A stretch of DNA of 64,000 nucleotides from Coptis chinensis (taxonomy: Eukaryota; Streptophyta; Magnoliopsida; Ranunculales; Ranunculaceae): contig CM027381.1 in the NCBI GenBank assembly GCA_015680905.1, forward strand, positions 88,251,501 to 88,315,500, read 5' to 3'. A program made the position numbers and the translations under genes. Within the stretch, counting starts at the first letter, position 1. Each line of letters begins with the position of its first letter. Below the pieces are notes generated by a model, which had not been told where the DNA came from, did no database searches, and worked only from the letters and a program-made list of their open reading frames with translations. Positions 49,079-60,537 of this stretch are shown piece by piece.

Positions 49079-51642
49079 ATGACAGAAACAGCCCCGTCCT
49101 CCGTAGGAGATAGTTTGAAAGATGAAGGAAACGAGTTTTTCAAAGCTGGAAATTATCTAAAAGCAGCTGCTCTTTACACTCAAGCTATTAAAAAAGATCC
49201 TTCAAACCCAACTCTTTATAGGTACACATACTAATTAATTATTATTCCTTTTCTTTCATTGCATTTATTTTGATACAATTGTAATTTCCACAGCAACCGA
49301 GCTGCTGCTTTTCTCAACCTGGTCAAACTCAGTAAAGCACTTACTGATGCCGAGACCACAATCGAGTTGAAACCAAATTGGGAAAAGGGCTATTTTAGGA
49401 AAGGCTGTATTTTGGAGGCATTGGAAAGATATGAAGATGTGAGTTTTTATTTATTTATTTATTATTATTATTTTGTGATTTTTGGTGATATATTTATTCA
49501 TGGTATTTTAGGCGGTGGCTGCGTTTCAAATAGCTTTGCAGCACAATCCACAGAGTACAGAGTTGTCAAGAAAGATGAAGAGGCTTGGACAGTTAGCCAG
49601 AGACAAAAAGCGAGTTCAAGAAGTGGAGAACATGAGATCTAACGTGGACATGGGGAAACACTTGGATTCTTTAAGATCTGAATTGGTGAGCTATGATAAT
49701 AAGATTCTTCGATTGCCAACATTTATACTAGGAACTGCATTGTATAAATATCTCATTTGACTTATTTTTTGCTGCAAATAAGCTTGTTTATTCTTATCCT
49801 GAATACTGTTCGACCGTTCAGATTTGTATTATGCTTAGTTACGAAATTGTTCGTATAGAAGGATTAAAAGTTACATAAATATATCGTGAATGATAATTTG
49901 AGCACATTGTTTGTGTTGTTGTATAAGCACAATGTTTTGTAGGAGTTGAACCTGGATTGTTTGAATGACTTACCACTATGACAACTTCTTCTATGAACAA
50001 AAATTTATACATTTCAAACACAGGTAAGTAGAAAGTGCTTTCCTTAATCACGGAAAAGCTTGATATAAAAAACTTATTTTCTAAAATTGTCGTAATATTT
50101 AAACTTAAGGACGCCTTCTTGTTCTCATCAGGTAACCACAGGACACGTAATATTGCCAGCAAACATTTTGAACTTTTGAACTTGTATTACTATAATAATC
50201 TGAATATTGCTTCTAGTTGTTTCTGTTGCTGGTATAATTATTTATTATTTCTTTGGTACTTGCTATAACCACACTATCTTAAAGTGTATCATCTATTCAT
50301 CTTACATATGATCTAAAAGTATAAAACTGTCATACTTTAGCGTACGGAGCAGTACCTTTGTGCCTTCTTTACCAGGTTTGTTGGTTGGCTTAAGAGACCT
50401 ACATGTCGGCTGCACACCATAACATTGTAGTTAGAGTTTACTCCAACTCTTTTTAACAAGTGTGCAAGAATCCTGGTGATTAGGATATCTAAGAATTTTA
50501 CAGGCAACAAGAATAACATAATTCTCCTCTTTGCAGTCTGGATATTATGGTGCTGAAGATTGTTCAAAAGAAATCTTCTCATTTGTGAAGGATACTATGG
50601 AGTCAGCTGTTAAATATTGGCATGAAACAGGGAAAGTGGATGCAAGAGTCTATTTTCTTCTCAATAAGGACAAGACTCAGACTGACAAATATGCTCCCGT
50701 TGTCAATATTGATAAGGTATGTAGTCATTAATTTTATTTTCCTTGTACAGTTTCATTTTCACTTGTTTCCATAGTACAAATAATGACCTAATATTTTGTT
50801 GCTAAACTGCCTTTTCTTCTCTGGAATTACAAATGGCCCCCTATATCGAGGAAATAATTGCTCTAATATTAAGCTTCTGAGAACAACAGATGTAGGGCGT
50901 TTGATTGAACAAAAAGGTTTACCTGGGAAACCCACCTTGTAGTAGACAATACCATGAATAAGTGCCGAAGGAATTTTGACCACTTTCAAGAGTTTTATTG
51001 AAGAACTCTTCAACATAAGTTCATCTATGCCCTCCCTGTAATGTATCCCATCAAGTTGCTCTTGAGAATGGGGGAAGATTCTCTTTTGTGCTCCTATAGT
51101 CCTACTACCTCGTGAAATTTCCATTGTAACTCCCTTCATTTATTTAGTCAATCAGCCTCAAGTGCTTTGTTTCTGCAAATAGATTTCTTACCTTTATCTT
51201 AACACTAAATTCAGGCATTTGAATCTCCTCATACACACAGCAATTGTGTTTCATTTCTAAGGGAATATGCTGAAGATTCTTTCTCAAGTGCAGCTTGTTT
51301 AGTGACACCAAAGGGTATTATATCGTATCCGCAGGTATCATATTTCTTCTTCTTCTGCTTCTGTTTTGACATTGGAACGTAGCTGTGGTATTTTTTTGAA
51401 GTGATAGTTCTTCGTTATGTAATAGACTTTAGGTTCTTAGCATCCAAGACTTAGTAAAAGATGGACTTAAGCAATAGCATCTCACTTGACAAGTGACTGT
51501 TTCTGCAGGTTTGGAAGGGACAGGGGTCAAGGAAGTGGAAGCATGGCCAGAGTGATGGCTTCTTTGTTCAATTCGAGTCACCTCTCTTCCGAAAACTGTG
51601 GTTCATTCCTAGTTCAACTGAAAAGGGACGGACATTGTGCAG

Positions 51643-51689
<47 letters not shown>

Positions 51690-51833
51690 AGCAATATTAT
51701 CTAATATATTGTGATTGCTTAAAATGCTGTTTTTCCTTCTAAATCTCATTTCAGGGATCCAGAGGTGTTAGATGTGGCTGCCCATGAATTAATTCCACGC
51801 CTCTTCAAAGAAATAGCTTCGAATGCAAAGTAG
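49079..51833 (+). CDS. TPR co-chaperone-like protein (carboxylate-clamp, TPR3-like)
   Basis: Seven exons splice in frame: 49079-49221, 49294-49438, 49512-49685, 50537-50716, 51215-51334, 51509-51642 and 51755-51833. They give 324 residues. Three tetratricopeptide repeats fill about residues 10-113. The residues K14, N18, N49, K79 and R83 have the exact spacing of the Hop TPR1 carboxylate clamp, which grips the EEVD tail of Hsp70/Hsp90. The C-terminal half (VWKGQGSRKWKHGQSDGFFV, KLWFIPSS) is a plant-specific region I recall from Arabidopsis TPR3-like proteins. By inference it is a cytosolic chaperone adaptor. All splice sites are GT-AG, and the frame is intact. Confidence 0.9.
51643..51690. 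repeat. CT/CA compound microsatellite in intron 6 of the TPR gene
   Basis: A run of about ten CT is followed by about thirteen CA dinucleotides, starting right after the splice donor. It is likely to vary in length between individuals. Confidence 0.95.
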
Positions 51834-53700
51834 TCTGTTGATTTGGTTCTAATTTGAGCTTTATCAACTCTGTCCTTTATAGAGGTCCCAATCTCAACTG
51901 AAGTAACAAAGGATAATGGAAGCCCAAATTCTTGATGCTTGTGACCCGACTTCCCAAATTCATGAGAACACATTCCAGAGTCATTGACCCTTTCTGAAAC
52001 TTGCTGCTAAATTTCGTAGTAACTGTGAGTATGATGGTATGCAATCCGACTTTCAGCTAATTCCAGGGTTATTTTAATTATTTTATTGCATCAGCGTGTT
52101 TCAAAATGTTAGTATTTAACTTCTTTGAGATAGTAAGAGGTTATCATTTCAAATTGTTAGTTTGGGTTTGGCCTGCAGCATTGTATTCTTACTATAAGTG
52201 GGAGTCCCTTGGGCCTAAGCCGGGAAGGTGATTTTACAGTTGTATGAAAAGTTTGCAAGAGTAATATTTTACTAAGAAAGCTGCACTTATTTGATGGATT
52301 AGGCGCACAAACTGTCCTATGTTTGGCAACTATTTTACTCTTGTGACATGTTCTTCGTATAAATGTGTGTTGTACATTATGTAAGGGGAAACCACTGCTG
52401 GGATGATTTCAACATTCTAATTTCCAAATTGTTGTGCTTCAGATCGCTCAAATTTGTCAAATGGCATTATGTTGTCATAAAATTTCTTTAACATGGATGG
52501 ATCTACCTTGTATCCATATTAATGTCGAGGATTATATTGCTGTTCTGAACTAGAGTTTCAAACTTGATATTCACCATTCATTATCATGAATCGTGATGAC
52601 TGAACTTTTCATAAATTGTGCATCAGTGCATGGACTATGGAATAGAGAGTTCCGTCACTTGTATTCAATTAGTTTGATTTCTTAGCAGGGTCATTTCATT
52701 GGGTGGGGGAGATGCACCCCTCAGTTGTTTTGGCAATACACAAATCGGTTTGAAGGAAATGGCTCTACCGTTTTGCTATCACTTTGTTTACAAGGCCTTG
52801 GCTTCTGCTCAAATTTCCAGGCTTACCAAAATAGGGTCTATTTGTGTGGACCCCTTCATTGTTTTACACCCAAGTCACTCTTGGGCTATGCTATCAATAT
52901 TGAGATGACTGATTAATCGCGTATTGCTTGTAAACCGATTGGTTTTTTTTACCGATTTTTTTATTTTTCTCACTAACCCGATTTAATCACTGAATTTACC
53001 GATTTATCGGCCGGCCTCACTGATCTAATGAAACTCTATTCCATTGAAAAAAAAACAATTAAGATGCATGCAACTATACAAGCTAGCTTTATTTCTTATT
53101 ATTAAGTTACTCGTGAGTGTGCTTCCAAACACCTTTTCACAGCACACACACCATACAAAAAGATCAAGGATATCCAATCTTATAGTCAATTGTCATGACC
53201 TAGCCAAAAATCTTCAGCAGCAGCAATTACTCTCTTCCCAATAACACTAAACAACTTCTACCATTTATACGAAAAATCTCATTCTTGTCTATGCATTTTT
53301 CTCGTGGAACACATTTTCGAACAAACACTCAAATCAAAATCCACATACAACAAGAGCACTATGAAATTTCTGTCTGGAAATTTCTGAACAAACACACAAT
53401 GATTGGATTAGACTTCTTGTATCCTTGCTTCACCATAAAAGAATCAACTTTATGTACCACTATCTCGGTGCTTGCTTCAACCCATACAAACTCTTTAAGC
53501 TTGCATATTAGGTGTTCCTTGCCTTAAACCCCTCTAGCTGGTGTTGAATTCCGAATCTATTAGGAGGCCCTTATTTTCATTAGGTGTTCCTTGCATATTA
53601 GGAGGCCCTTATTTTCATATTTGTCATTCCTTACCTTAATTCCGAATCTACTCCTTGAAAGATAATAAGTCTCTTGAAATTTGGAACCTCCAATTGTATC
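51834..53700. other. 3' flank of the TPR gene and intergenic DNA
   Basis: The first part is probably 3' untranslated sequence. No gene is recognised beyond it. At 53503-53640 the segments ttaggaggcccttattttcat and ttaggtgttccttg each occur twice, a small interleaved duplication at the edge of the plastid-derived block. Confidence 0.45.
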
Positions 53701-53727
53701 CGCACGGGAGGAATGTTGAAAAGCCAC

Positions 53728-53961
53728 TTAATCGTTCGAATCTTTGTTGCGGAGTCTATAAATTATGTGTCCCCTGGTTGAATCATAACGACTTACTTTA
53801 ATTTTAACTCTATCGTGCAGCAAGATCCGTATAAAACTACGCCGGATCCTACCTAAAACATAACCTAGAAGCAAATCCTCATTATCTAAACGAACCCGAA
53901 ACAGACCATTGGGAAGTGATTCAGTAATTAACCCTTCATGAATCCATTTTTGTTCTTCCAT
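53728..53961 (-). CDS. infA: infA copy (translation initiation factor IF-1), open frame in a NUPT
   Basis: The 77-residue product, starting [19 protein letters not shown], is full length for plastid IF-1. It is an S1-like OB-fold protein that assists start-codon selection on 70S ribosomes. The frame is open, but several positions differ from the usual plastid sequence: for example GYVLGRIRR where GYVSGKIRR is usual, and ILLHDRVKI where ILPGDRVKI is usual. The open frame extends 18 codons upstream to an ATG at 54013-54015; that extension is too short and lacks the look of a transit peptide. It is probably a chance survivor in a decaying insert. A real nuclear infA would need a targeting sequence and promoter. 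Confidence 0.75.
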   Translation of the reverse strand: MEEQKWIHEGLITESLPNGLFRVRLDNEDLLLGYVLGRIRRSFIRILLHDRVKIKVSRYDSTRGHIIYRLRNKDSND

Positions 53962-54081
53962 TCCAGATAACCCCCTAGAATTATCAACTAATGGGGGAGG
54001 AATGATATTAGACAACTTGTCTTTCCTCGTTATTTGTGAAAAAAAGAGGAAGTTACAGATGCAATTCGGATACCAGAAGAA

Positions 54082-54476
54082 TCACCATATATAACACAAA
54101 ATTTCTCCCCCGACTCCTAGTCGAGCCTCTCTGTCTGTCATTATACCTTGAGAAGTAGAAAGAATTACAATACCATTCCTCCTAAAATTCTAGGAATTTG
54201 TTGATGGTTGGAATAGATTCGTAGACCGGGTTAGCTAATACGTTTTAAAACAGTTCTATATGGTCCTTTTCTATTCCTTCTATGTCGTAGAGTTGAAACC
54301 AAGAAAAATTTATTGCTTACTCGATGTTTTCTCACATTTTCGATAAAGCCTTCTTGTATAAGTATTTTAACAATGTTTTCGGTGATATTAGTAGATGCTA
54401 TTTGAACCGTTCCTTTTTATCCATGTCAAGATTTAGGTATAGAAGTTATTATTTCGGCAATAGTGTCCCTGCCCAT
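54082..54476 (-). pseudogene. rps8: rps8 plastid ribosomal protein pseudogene
   Basis: The start MGRDTIAEIITS is at 54476 and the end ILCYIW before TGA at 54082-54084, so the full span is present. A small deletion after about codon 13 shifts the frame into a TGA. Other pieces of S8 appear downstream in changing frames. It sits between rpl14 and infA as in plastids. Confidence 0.85.
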
Positions 54477-54676
54477 GATGAACTATAATTATTGGTGCCT
54501 CCGAGTTTTTATATAATCAACATGCTCTTTTTTTATTCTTTTTTTTAAGAATTCTTTATTTTAAAGGTATATCGTTGAGACACAATCTACTAATTAAATT
54601 AATCTAATTTAGATACCCTAGTATTTGAGATACACCACTATATTATGTTCTCATCTATTAGTATTTATAATTTAAT

Positions 54677-55047
54677 TTATAATACCTCGGAGCTAATGAA
54701 ACTATTTTAGTAAAATTTAACTGCCTCAATTCCCGAAATGATCGCACCAAAAAACTCGAGTTCCTTTTGGATTTCCTTCTTGATCAATGACAACTGCTGC
54801 ATTGTCATCATATTGTATTATCATACCATTGTCACGTTTTGAGTTCTTTACAGTGCGTACAATAATAGCTATGATCACTTCGATCTTTGTAGAGGCATAT
54901 TGGGCCTTTGCTTCTTTGATTACATCAACAATAACATCACCAATATGAGCATATCGGTGATTACTAGCCCCTATGATTCGAATACACATTAATTCTCTAG
55001 CCCCACAAGTTATCTGCTACATTTAAATAGGTCTGAGGTTGAATCAT
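54677..55047 (-). pseudogene. rpl14: rpl14 plastid ribosomal protein pseudogene
   Basis: The start [13 protein letters not shown] lies at 55047. A one-base-type insertion then leads to TAG near codon 17, after which the frame resumes as [19 protein letters not shown] at 54989. A later shift near 54740 precedes [16 protein letters not shown]. The span matches the 122-codon plastid gene. Confidence 0.85.
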
Positions 55048-55174
55048 ATCATTTTTTTTTTATCTTTTCTTTCAAAGCAAAGGGCAAATAAAAAAAGAAT
55101 AAATATTTTTGTCCGAAATAAACTGCTATTTTTGCATCACGGGGGCCCTTTTTTTGTTCCACATCCCTATCTCG

Positions 55175-55580
55175 CAATAATGAATTGAGTTAAGATATAG
55201 GCATTTTAGACGAGAGCTATAGAAATAGCTTCTCGGCTACACTTTCTTATATTCCACCCATTTCATAAAGTATTCGACCGGCTTTAACGACGGATACCCA
55301 ATATTCGGAGATCCTTCCCGAAACCCATACGTGTTTGGTAGGTCTTCTTTGTAACTTGGCTTGTCAAAATATCACGTACCCATATTTTTCCACCATGGCG
55401 CACATATCGTGTCATGGCTCGTCGCCCGCCTCTATTTGTCTAGATGTGATCCAAAGCGGGTTCAAGTGCACGAAAGGGCATATCCACGAAAACAAATTCG
55501 ATTGCCTCGATAAGATATTCCCTTCATTCTTCCTCGATGTTGTTTACTTAAATCTGGTTCTTTTTGGGTTATAGTGGATG
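55175..55580 (-). pseudogene. rpl16: rpl16 exon 2, plastid-derived pseudogene
   Basis: Translated minus-strand pieces match plastid L16 exon 2, from LNPKRTRF-like sequence at about 55560 through MTRYARRGGKIWVR (about 55400) to AISIAL-like sequence and MPI near 55200. The usual MPIRTQFI ending is replaced by MPIS and a stop, and internal indels break the frame. Confidence 0.8.
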
Positions 55581-56140
55581 GTTGTTTCTCAATGCCATCT
55601 CTCTTTGTAGAACTGGACATGAGAGTTTCTTCTCATCCAGCTCCTCGCCGAATCAAACGATTAAATTACAGATATATATTTGTATTTAATGAATAATACA
55701 CCAAATTGTGGAATTTTTTGAGATCTAATCATCACGTAGGGATTTTTATATCTTGCTCAGATATAATATAAAATTAAAATTACAAATTCTATTTGTATTG
55801 TATAATTAATAAATCTTCATTTTTACTTTTTTTATTGTATTGAATCGCCAAAACCAAAAACTTAGCAATTCAATAAGGCTTTGTGGGCTTAATATTTGCT
55901 CTTTCAATAACTCTTTCATTCAGTAGGGGCACCCTATGACCTCTCAGACTAAATGAATTGGTTCCTGGCTCGTTCCGCCATTCTACCCAATGAATCATTA
56001 GGATTCGTTTTCAAGGGAATCCTCCGCAGTCATAGGTTCTATTGTTCCCATAGCTTCTCGATTAATGGCTAGGCCTAAACTCTGCAATGGAGCTCCTAAA
56101 AAGTTTGTTCCTGAATCAATCTCCTCAGTCCTTATTGACT
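55581..56140 (-). other. rpl16: rpl16 group II intron, 3' part
   Basis: Immediately upstream (minus sense) of exon 2 lies a sequence with the group II domain V look: GAGCTGGATGAGAAGAAACT followed by CTCATGTCCAGTTCT, at about 55609-55655. Further out, 55880-56130 is conserved-looking plastid intron sequence. The assignment rests on collinearity with the plastid gene order and the domain V motif. Confidence 0.6.
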
Positions 56141-56161
56141 TGACGTTTTTTTTTTTTTTTT

Positions 56162-56195
56162 AATGGTACGCCTTGAACCACTCGGCCATCTCTCC
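56162..56195 (-). pseudogene. 5' half of a plastid tRNA-Ser (trnS-GGA-like)
   Basis: The minus strand reads GGAGAGATGGCCGAGTGGTT and on to CAAGGCGTACCATT, which is the acceptor 5' strand and D-arm of plastid tRNA-Ser. It stops at an A/T homopolymer before the anticodon. It cannot form a tRNA. Its place beside rpl16 intron sequence is not the plastid arrangement. Confidence 0.7.
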
Positions 56196-56499
56196 TGCAG
56201 AATCTTATGATTATGACCCAGAAATCGAGTGAATAGCGAGCCATTCCTAGTATTTTGCGATATTCATATTATTTCAAGATAGGTATGGCCGATCAATAAA
56301 GAAAATAGAAAACTTTTCATCAAAGAAAGATCTTTCTCCATGGGGATAAAAATATCTATTTATCTTGTGAAAAGCCATTAAAACAAACATGACATGAATA
56401 GATATATATTTTGTTTATTTTGTCAAGAAGTCGTCTTTTTGATATTTATACGGATTAAACCAATGAATTGAAGCGAATCGAATCGTCTAATGTATCCAT

Positions 56500-56879
56500 A
56501 TTTTATACTACATTTAGACCATGATTATATTTATATTATGGTTACGTGGGAATTAAAAAAGTAACCTTCCGTTTTCAGATTTCTCAACAACAACTCCCCC
56601 CACCGTGGATCTATTACAAATTCGGGAATCATACCGGTTATTTTTATATTTCAATTATTAGTGTATACACAAAGATATCGCACAAAATTGATGGTTATTT
56701 TATTTTTATCATAGAATGGTTATTTGATTCTTTTTCCTTTTTAGATCATAATTCAATCAAAACTAACTCCTCGAGTTATACTAATCTGTAGGAAAAATTA
56801 CTCGATCCTTCCACTTAGATGAAATATAGTAATAGTTCTGTTCATTTGTATACTACTACATTGTACATTGTTTGGCTTA
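56500..56879. other. AT-rich junction between plastid block and truncated copia
   Basis: The sequence looks like plastid spacer in base composition, but I cannot assign it to a locus. An 81-codon frame on the plus strand (56546-56791) matches nothing I recognise. It ends where the copia reverse transcriptase is cut off. Confidence 0.4.
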
Positions 56880-59800
56880 AATCCAATCGGATTCAATGTA
56901 GACATCTTCTTCAAGGTCTCCATGAAGAAAAGTTGTCTTGACATCTAGTTGCTCAACCTCTAGGTTCATACTTGCGGTTAGACCCAATGCCACCTTGATA
57001 GAAGTCATCTTAACTACATGAGAGAAAATTTCATCAAAGTTAATGCCTTTCCTTTGACCGAAACCCTTCACAACAAGGGGAGCTTTGTGCCTTGGGTGTG
57101 GATTATTCTCCTCATGCTTGACTTTGTAGATCCACTTATTCTTGAGAATTTTTCTTCATTTCGGTTTCTCAGCTAACTCATAAGTGTGATTCTTATGCAA
57201 AAAATCTATCTCATCATGTATGGCCTTCAACCACTTCTCTTTGTCTGTACTTTCAAGAGCCTCTTGATAGTACATAGATTCTCCACCATTAGATAGTAAA
57301 ACATACGTATGAGGTGGATACCTGGTTGAAGTTTGTCTCTCTCTGTTGGACCTCCTTACCCCATCTTCTTGTGGCTCAAGAGGATGCACTTCTGCTTGCT
57401 CAGGTGGTGGTTCATGTACTTCATCTGTATCTTCTATATCAATAGGTTCTATCCCATCATGAGCAATATGATCATCATCATGAGCTTCAAACCTATGGTT
57501 CTCTACATTCTTAATGCCTTCTGGACGTTCCATAGTAGGAACTTCTGGTTCTGTACGATAACAGAGCTTCAAGCTATCCACAAGTGTGCTTCCTAGTCAA
57601 GAGAGGTCATAAGTTCATCATAAGTCCTCGGGACATATGGAAAATTCATCATGATCTCCAGATTCTTCCCCAAAAATCTTGAATGCTTTTGGCTCTTACC
57701 CCTCCGGGTATCAAGATAAATCTTGGCCGGGTGCTCAAGCGGGAAACCGGGGACGATCGGTTTGTGTTCTATCCCACAAACTACATGGCGTAAAACAATG
57801 GCAATTGTGCGGTACATGTAAAAAGCAACAGATATATTTTTGGGTGGAATCATCCTCATCATCGTTGTTCACGCTTTCGAAAACAAAATGCATTGGATAT
57901 GGAAATCTCTTATGGGGACGAAGAGAATGGATAAATGTCACTCCATCTTGGAGAGAGACTAATTTGGGGAGCGGACTACATTCTCTATCTCGAGGAGATA
58001 GTATATGGTGGGAATCTAGACCTCTTTCATGATGGAGAACCACTATACTACATATTTTCGTTTTGTCAACTAGATAAACATAATCTAGTAATGACCTTGT
58101 ATTCCTTTTTCTTTTTCTGTCTTGTCACTTTAGATTCCATGTAACTCTTATTCTTTTATTAATCAATTACCTTTAGCCAAAAAAAAAACTTCTGGTTCTG
58201 AATCAACAAGATCATTAGTGAAAGCTTCTAGCTTCTAGTTTCTCACCATCCTTAAAGCCTGCTATGGTTTGGTCTTCCAAGAACACAACATCTCGACTTC
58301 GGATTACCTTCTTGTTAATCGGATCATAGAGTTTGTAGCCAAACATCTCATCCCCATAACCCAGAAAAATGCATTGCTTAGCTTTGTCATCAAGCTTGGA
58401 TCTCTCATCCTTGGGAATATGAACAAATGCCCTGCACCCAAATACCCTCAAGTATCCATAATCAACATCTCTGCCTGACCATACTCTCTCTAGATAATCA
58501 CTATTCAGAGGCTTTGAAGGTGATAGGTTGATCACATGCACGGCTGTGCGTATTACTTCTACCCAATAACTTCTCGGTAATTTAGAGTGAGACAACATGC
58601 ATTTCATCCTCTCTACAATGGTATGATTCATCCTCTTGGCTATACCATTTTGTTGCGGTGTCTTGGGAACGGTCTGCTCATGACGAATCCCATGACTCTT
58701 GCAATACTCTTCAAACGGCCCTATGTACTTACCCCTATTATCTGAGCGAATACACTTCAAAGGCTTTCCTGTCTCTCTTTCCACCATGTTATGTAAAATC
58801 TTGAACATGCCAAGTACTTCATTCTTGGTCTTCAGACTATATGCACATATCTTTCTTGACGCATCATCAATGAAAGTCAAGAAGTACAAAGCTCCCCCGT
58901 GGGACTTTACTTTCATATGACCACATAAGTCAGTATGAACTAGCTCAAGGACATTCTCCTTTCTATGAGACAGGAATCTTTGGAAAGATACCTTGCGTTG
59001 CTTTCCTACTAAACAGTGAGTACATCTATTTAAATGCGTACTTTTGATATCTAGCAAGGCCTTTTGCTTGACAAGAACTTCCATGCATGTATTTTTCTCC
59101 TAAATGACATAATCTCTTATGCCATAGCTTGGAGGAAGCTTCTTCTTCTGCCGCATTTACTTCTGCTTTATACAAACTAGCCTGTGTCTTGTAAAAGAGC
59201 AAGTTTTCTTCCCTTTGGCTGCTACAATGGAACCTCTGCTCAGTTTCCATACCCCATTACCAAACGAGTTTAGAAAGCCATCATCATCTAACTTCCCAGC
59301 GGAAATTAGGCTTAGCCGAATGTCAGAGACATGTCTTACATCTTTGAGTGTCAAGGTGTAATCAACATTGGTTTCTACATGAACATCACCAATACCTACA
59401 ATCTTCGAGACTCCACTGTTACCCATCTTTACCTCACCAAATTCACCGCAGCTGTAGGTAGTGAAGAATTCCCTGTGCAGTGTGATGTGATAGGATGCTC
59501 CTGTATCTATCACCCACTCTGTATCCTGGCATGAGATACTAAGACAGCACACACCACATTCTGACACAATTCCCACTAGACTATCGTCGACTAGTGCGGT
59601 AGTATCTCTGCCTGTGTTTCCGTTCCTCTTTACCATGTCTTCATGTACATAATTATTCTTCTCATCCCTCTTCAGTGTTCTGCACTAATACCTGAAGTGA
59701 CCTTTGATGGCATAATAATAACATTGTCTCTCTGCCTTAGGAGTTTTAGCTTTACCCCTAGATTTGCTTATGTCATCACCTCTAGAATGATATGGTTTTA

Positions 59801-60428
59801 TGCTTTTACCTCTCCCCCGCTTCTCTGTGACAAGTATCTCTGAGCAAGAGGAGCCGCTTTGAACCCCTTCTTGTCTCCTCATTCAACAATGCCCCGGTAG
59901 CCATCTCCATGGAATAACTCCATCCGTAGCGGCTCCATTAAGAGAAACTGCTAAAGTCTCCCAACTGTCGGGTAGAGAGTTTAATAGTAACAAAGCCTCA
60001 ACTTCGTCACCCATATCAATCTTCATCAAGTGCAACTGATTGATGGTATTTTGTACTTAATTAAGATGCTCAGACATTGAAGAACCTTCTTTGTACTTCG
60101 TGTTGGCAAACTTCTTAATGAGCAACACTTTGTTTTCGGTTGACTTCCTCTTATAGAGGTCTTTGAGTTTCTTCCACAAGCCAAAAGCTGTAGTCTCTTG
60201 GGATATATGGTGGAAGACACTGTCGTCAATCCATTGTCGAATGTACCTAATAACTTTTCTGTCAAGCTTGCTCCACTCAGCCACAGCAATCGTTTTCGGT
60301 TTTTCTCCTCCATTTTCAATGGGTTGTGCCAAGTCCTTGCAATAGAGCAAGTCTTCCATCTTGGCCTTCCAAATAGTGTAGTTCGCTCTATTCAAACTAG
60401 TCATGCGAGTGTTTACTGAATGGTCCAT
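56877..60428 (-). pseudogene. Copia gag-pol fragment, broken and truncated
   Basis: From 60428 on the minus strand the pieces are: gag (MDHSVNTRMTSLNRANYTIW, then FGLWKKLKDLY); a damaged zinc knuckle (CYYYAIKGHFRY, first Cys pair altered); protease (WVIDTGASYHIT); GAG-pre-integrase (KLWHKRLCHLGEKYM) and integrase (HTDLCGHMKV, IRSDNRGKY, TPQQNGIAKRMN); then the linker and reverse transcriptase up to FLHGDLEEDVYIE. Stops or frame changes occur near 60057, 59880, 59680, 59157 and 59030, and at the retroposed insertion. The catalytic YVDD part of the reverse transcriptase is missing. Confidence 0.88.
57554..58186 (+). mobile_element. Poly(A)-ended retroposed sequence inside the copia
   Basis: A 14-bp direct repeat AACTTCTGGTTCTG flanks the segment (57540-57553 and 58187-58200), and the right end is a poly(A). 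This marks a LINE-mediated insertion on the plus strand. Removing it rejoins the copia frame across the site. The inserted sequence has a plus-strand open stretch (57679-58032) that I do not recognise; it may be a processed gene copy or the 3' end of a LINE. Confidence 0.85.
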
Positions 60429-60537
60429 CTCTACAAGTTATTTAAACTCAAATCTTCTCTGAGGAATTTTGTCAAACACTTTCTGAGCAAAATTCGGATA
60501 ACAACCTAGGTTAATCCAACCTGGCTCTGATACCACT

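Larger units (their letters stand above)
53700..56500 (-). other. Plastid DNA inserted in the nucleus (NUPT)
   Basis: The gene order on the minus strand is rpl16 intron and exon 2, rpl14, rps8, infA. This is the order of the plastid S10/spc-type ribosomal operon. The copies of rps8, rpl14 and rpl16 carry frameshifts or stops, and the surrounding DNA is plant nuclear repeats. So this is an old transfer rather than plastid genome. To the right, after a T tract, a separate trnS fragment follows, which is not a neighbour of rpl16 in plastids; the insert is therefore a mosaic of at least two plastid pieces. Confidence 0.9.

Noticed and set aside
53962..54015. The 18-codon upstream extension of infA as a transit peptide
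   Set aside because: It is short and is simply the rps8-infA spacer read in frame. It does not look like a plastid-targeting sequence.
56546..56791. 81-codon frame at the right edge of the plastid block
   Set aside because: It is AT-driven, low in complexity, and matches no plastid protein I know.
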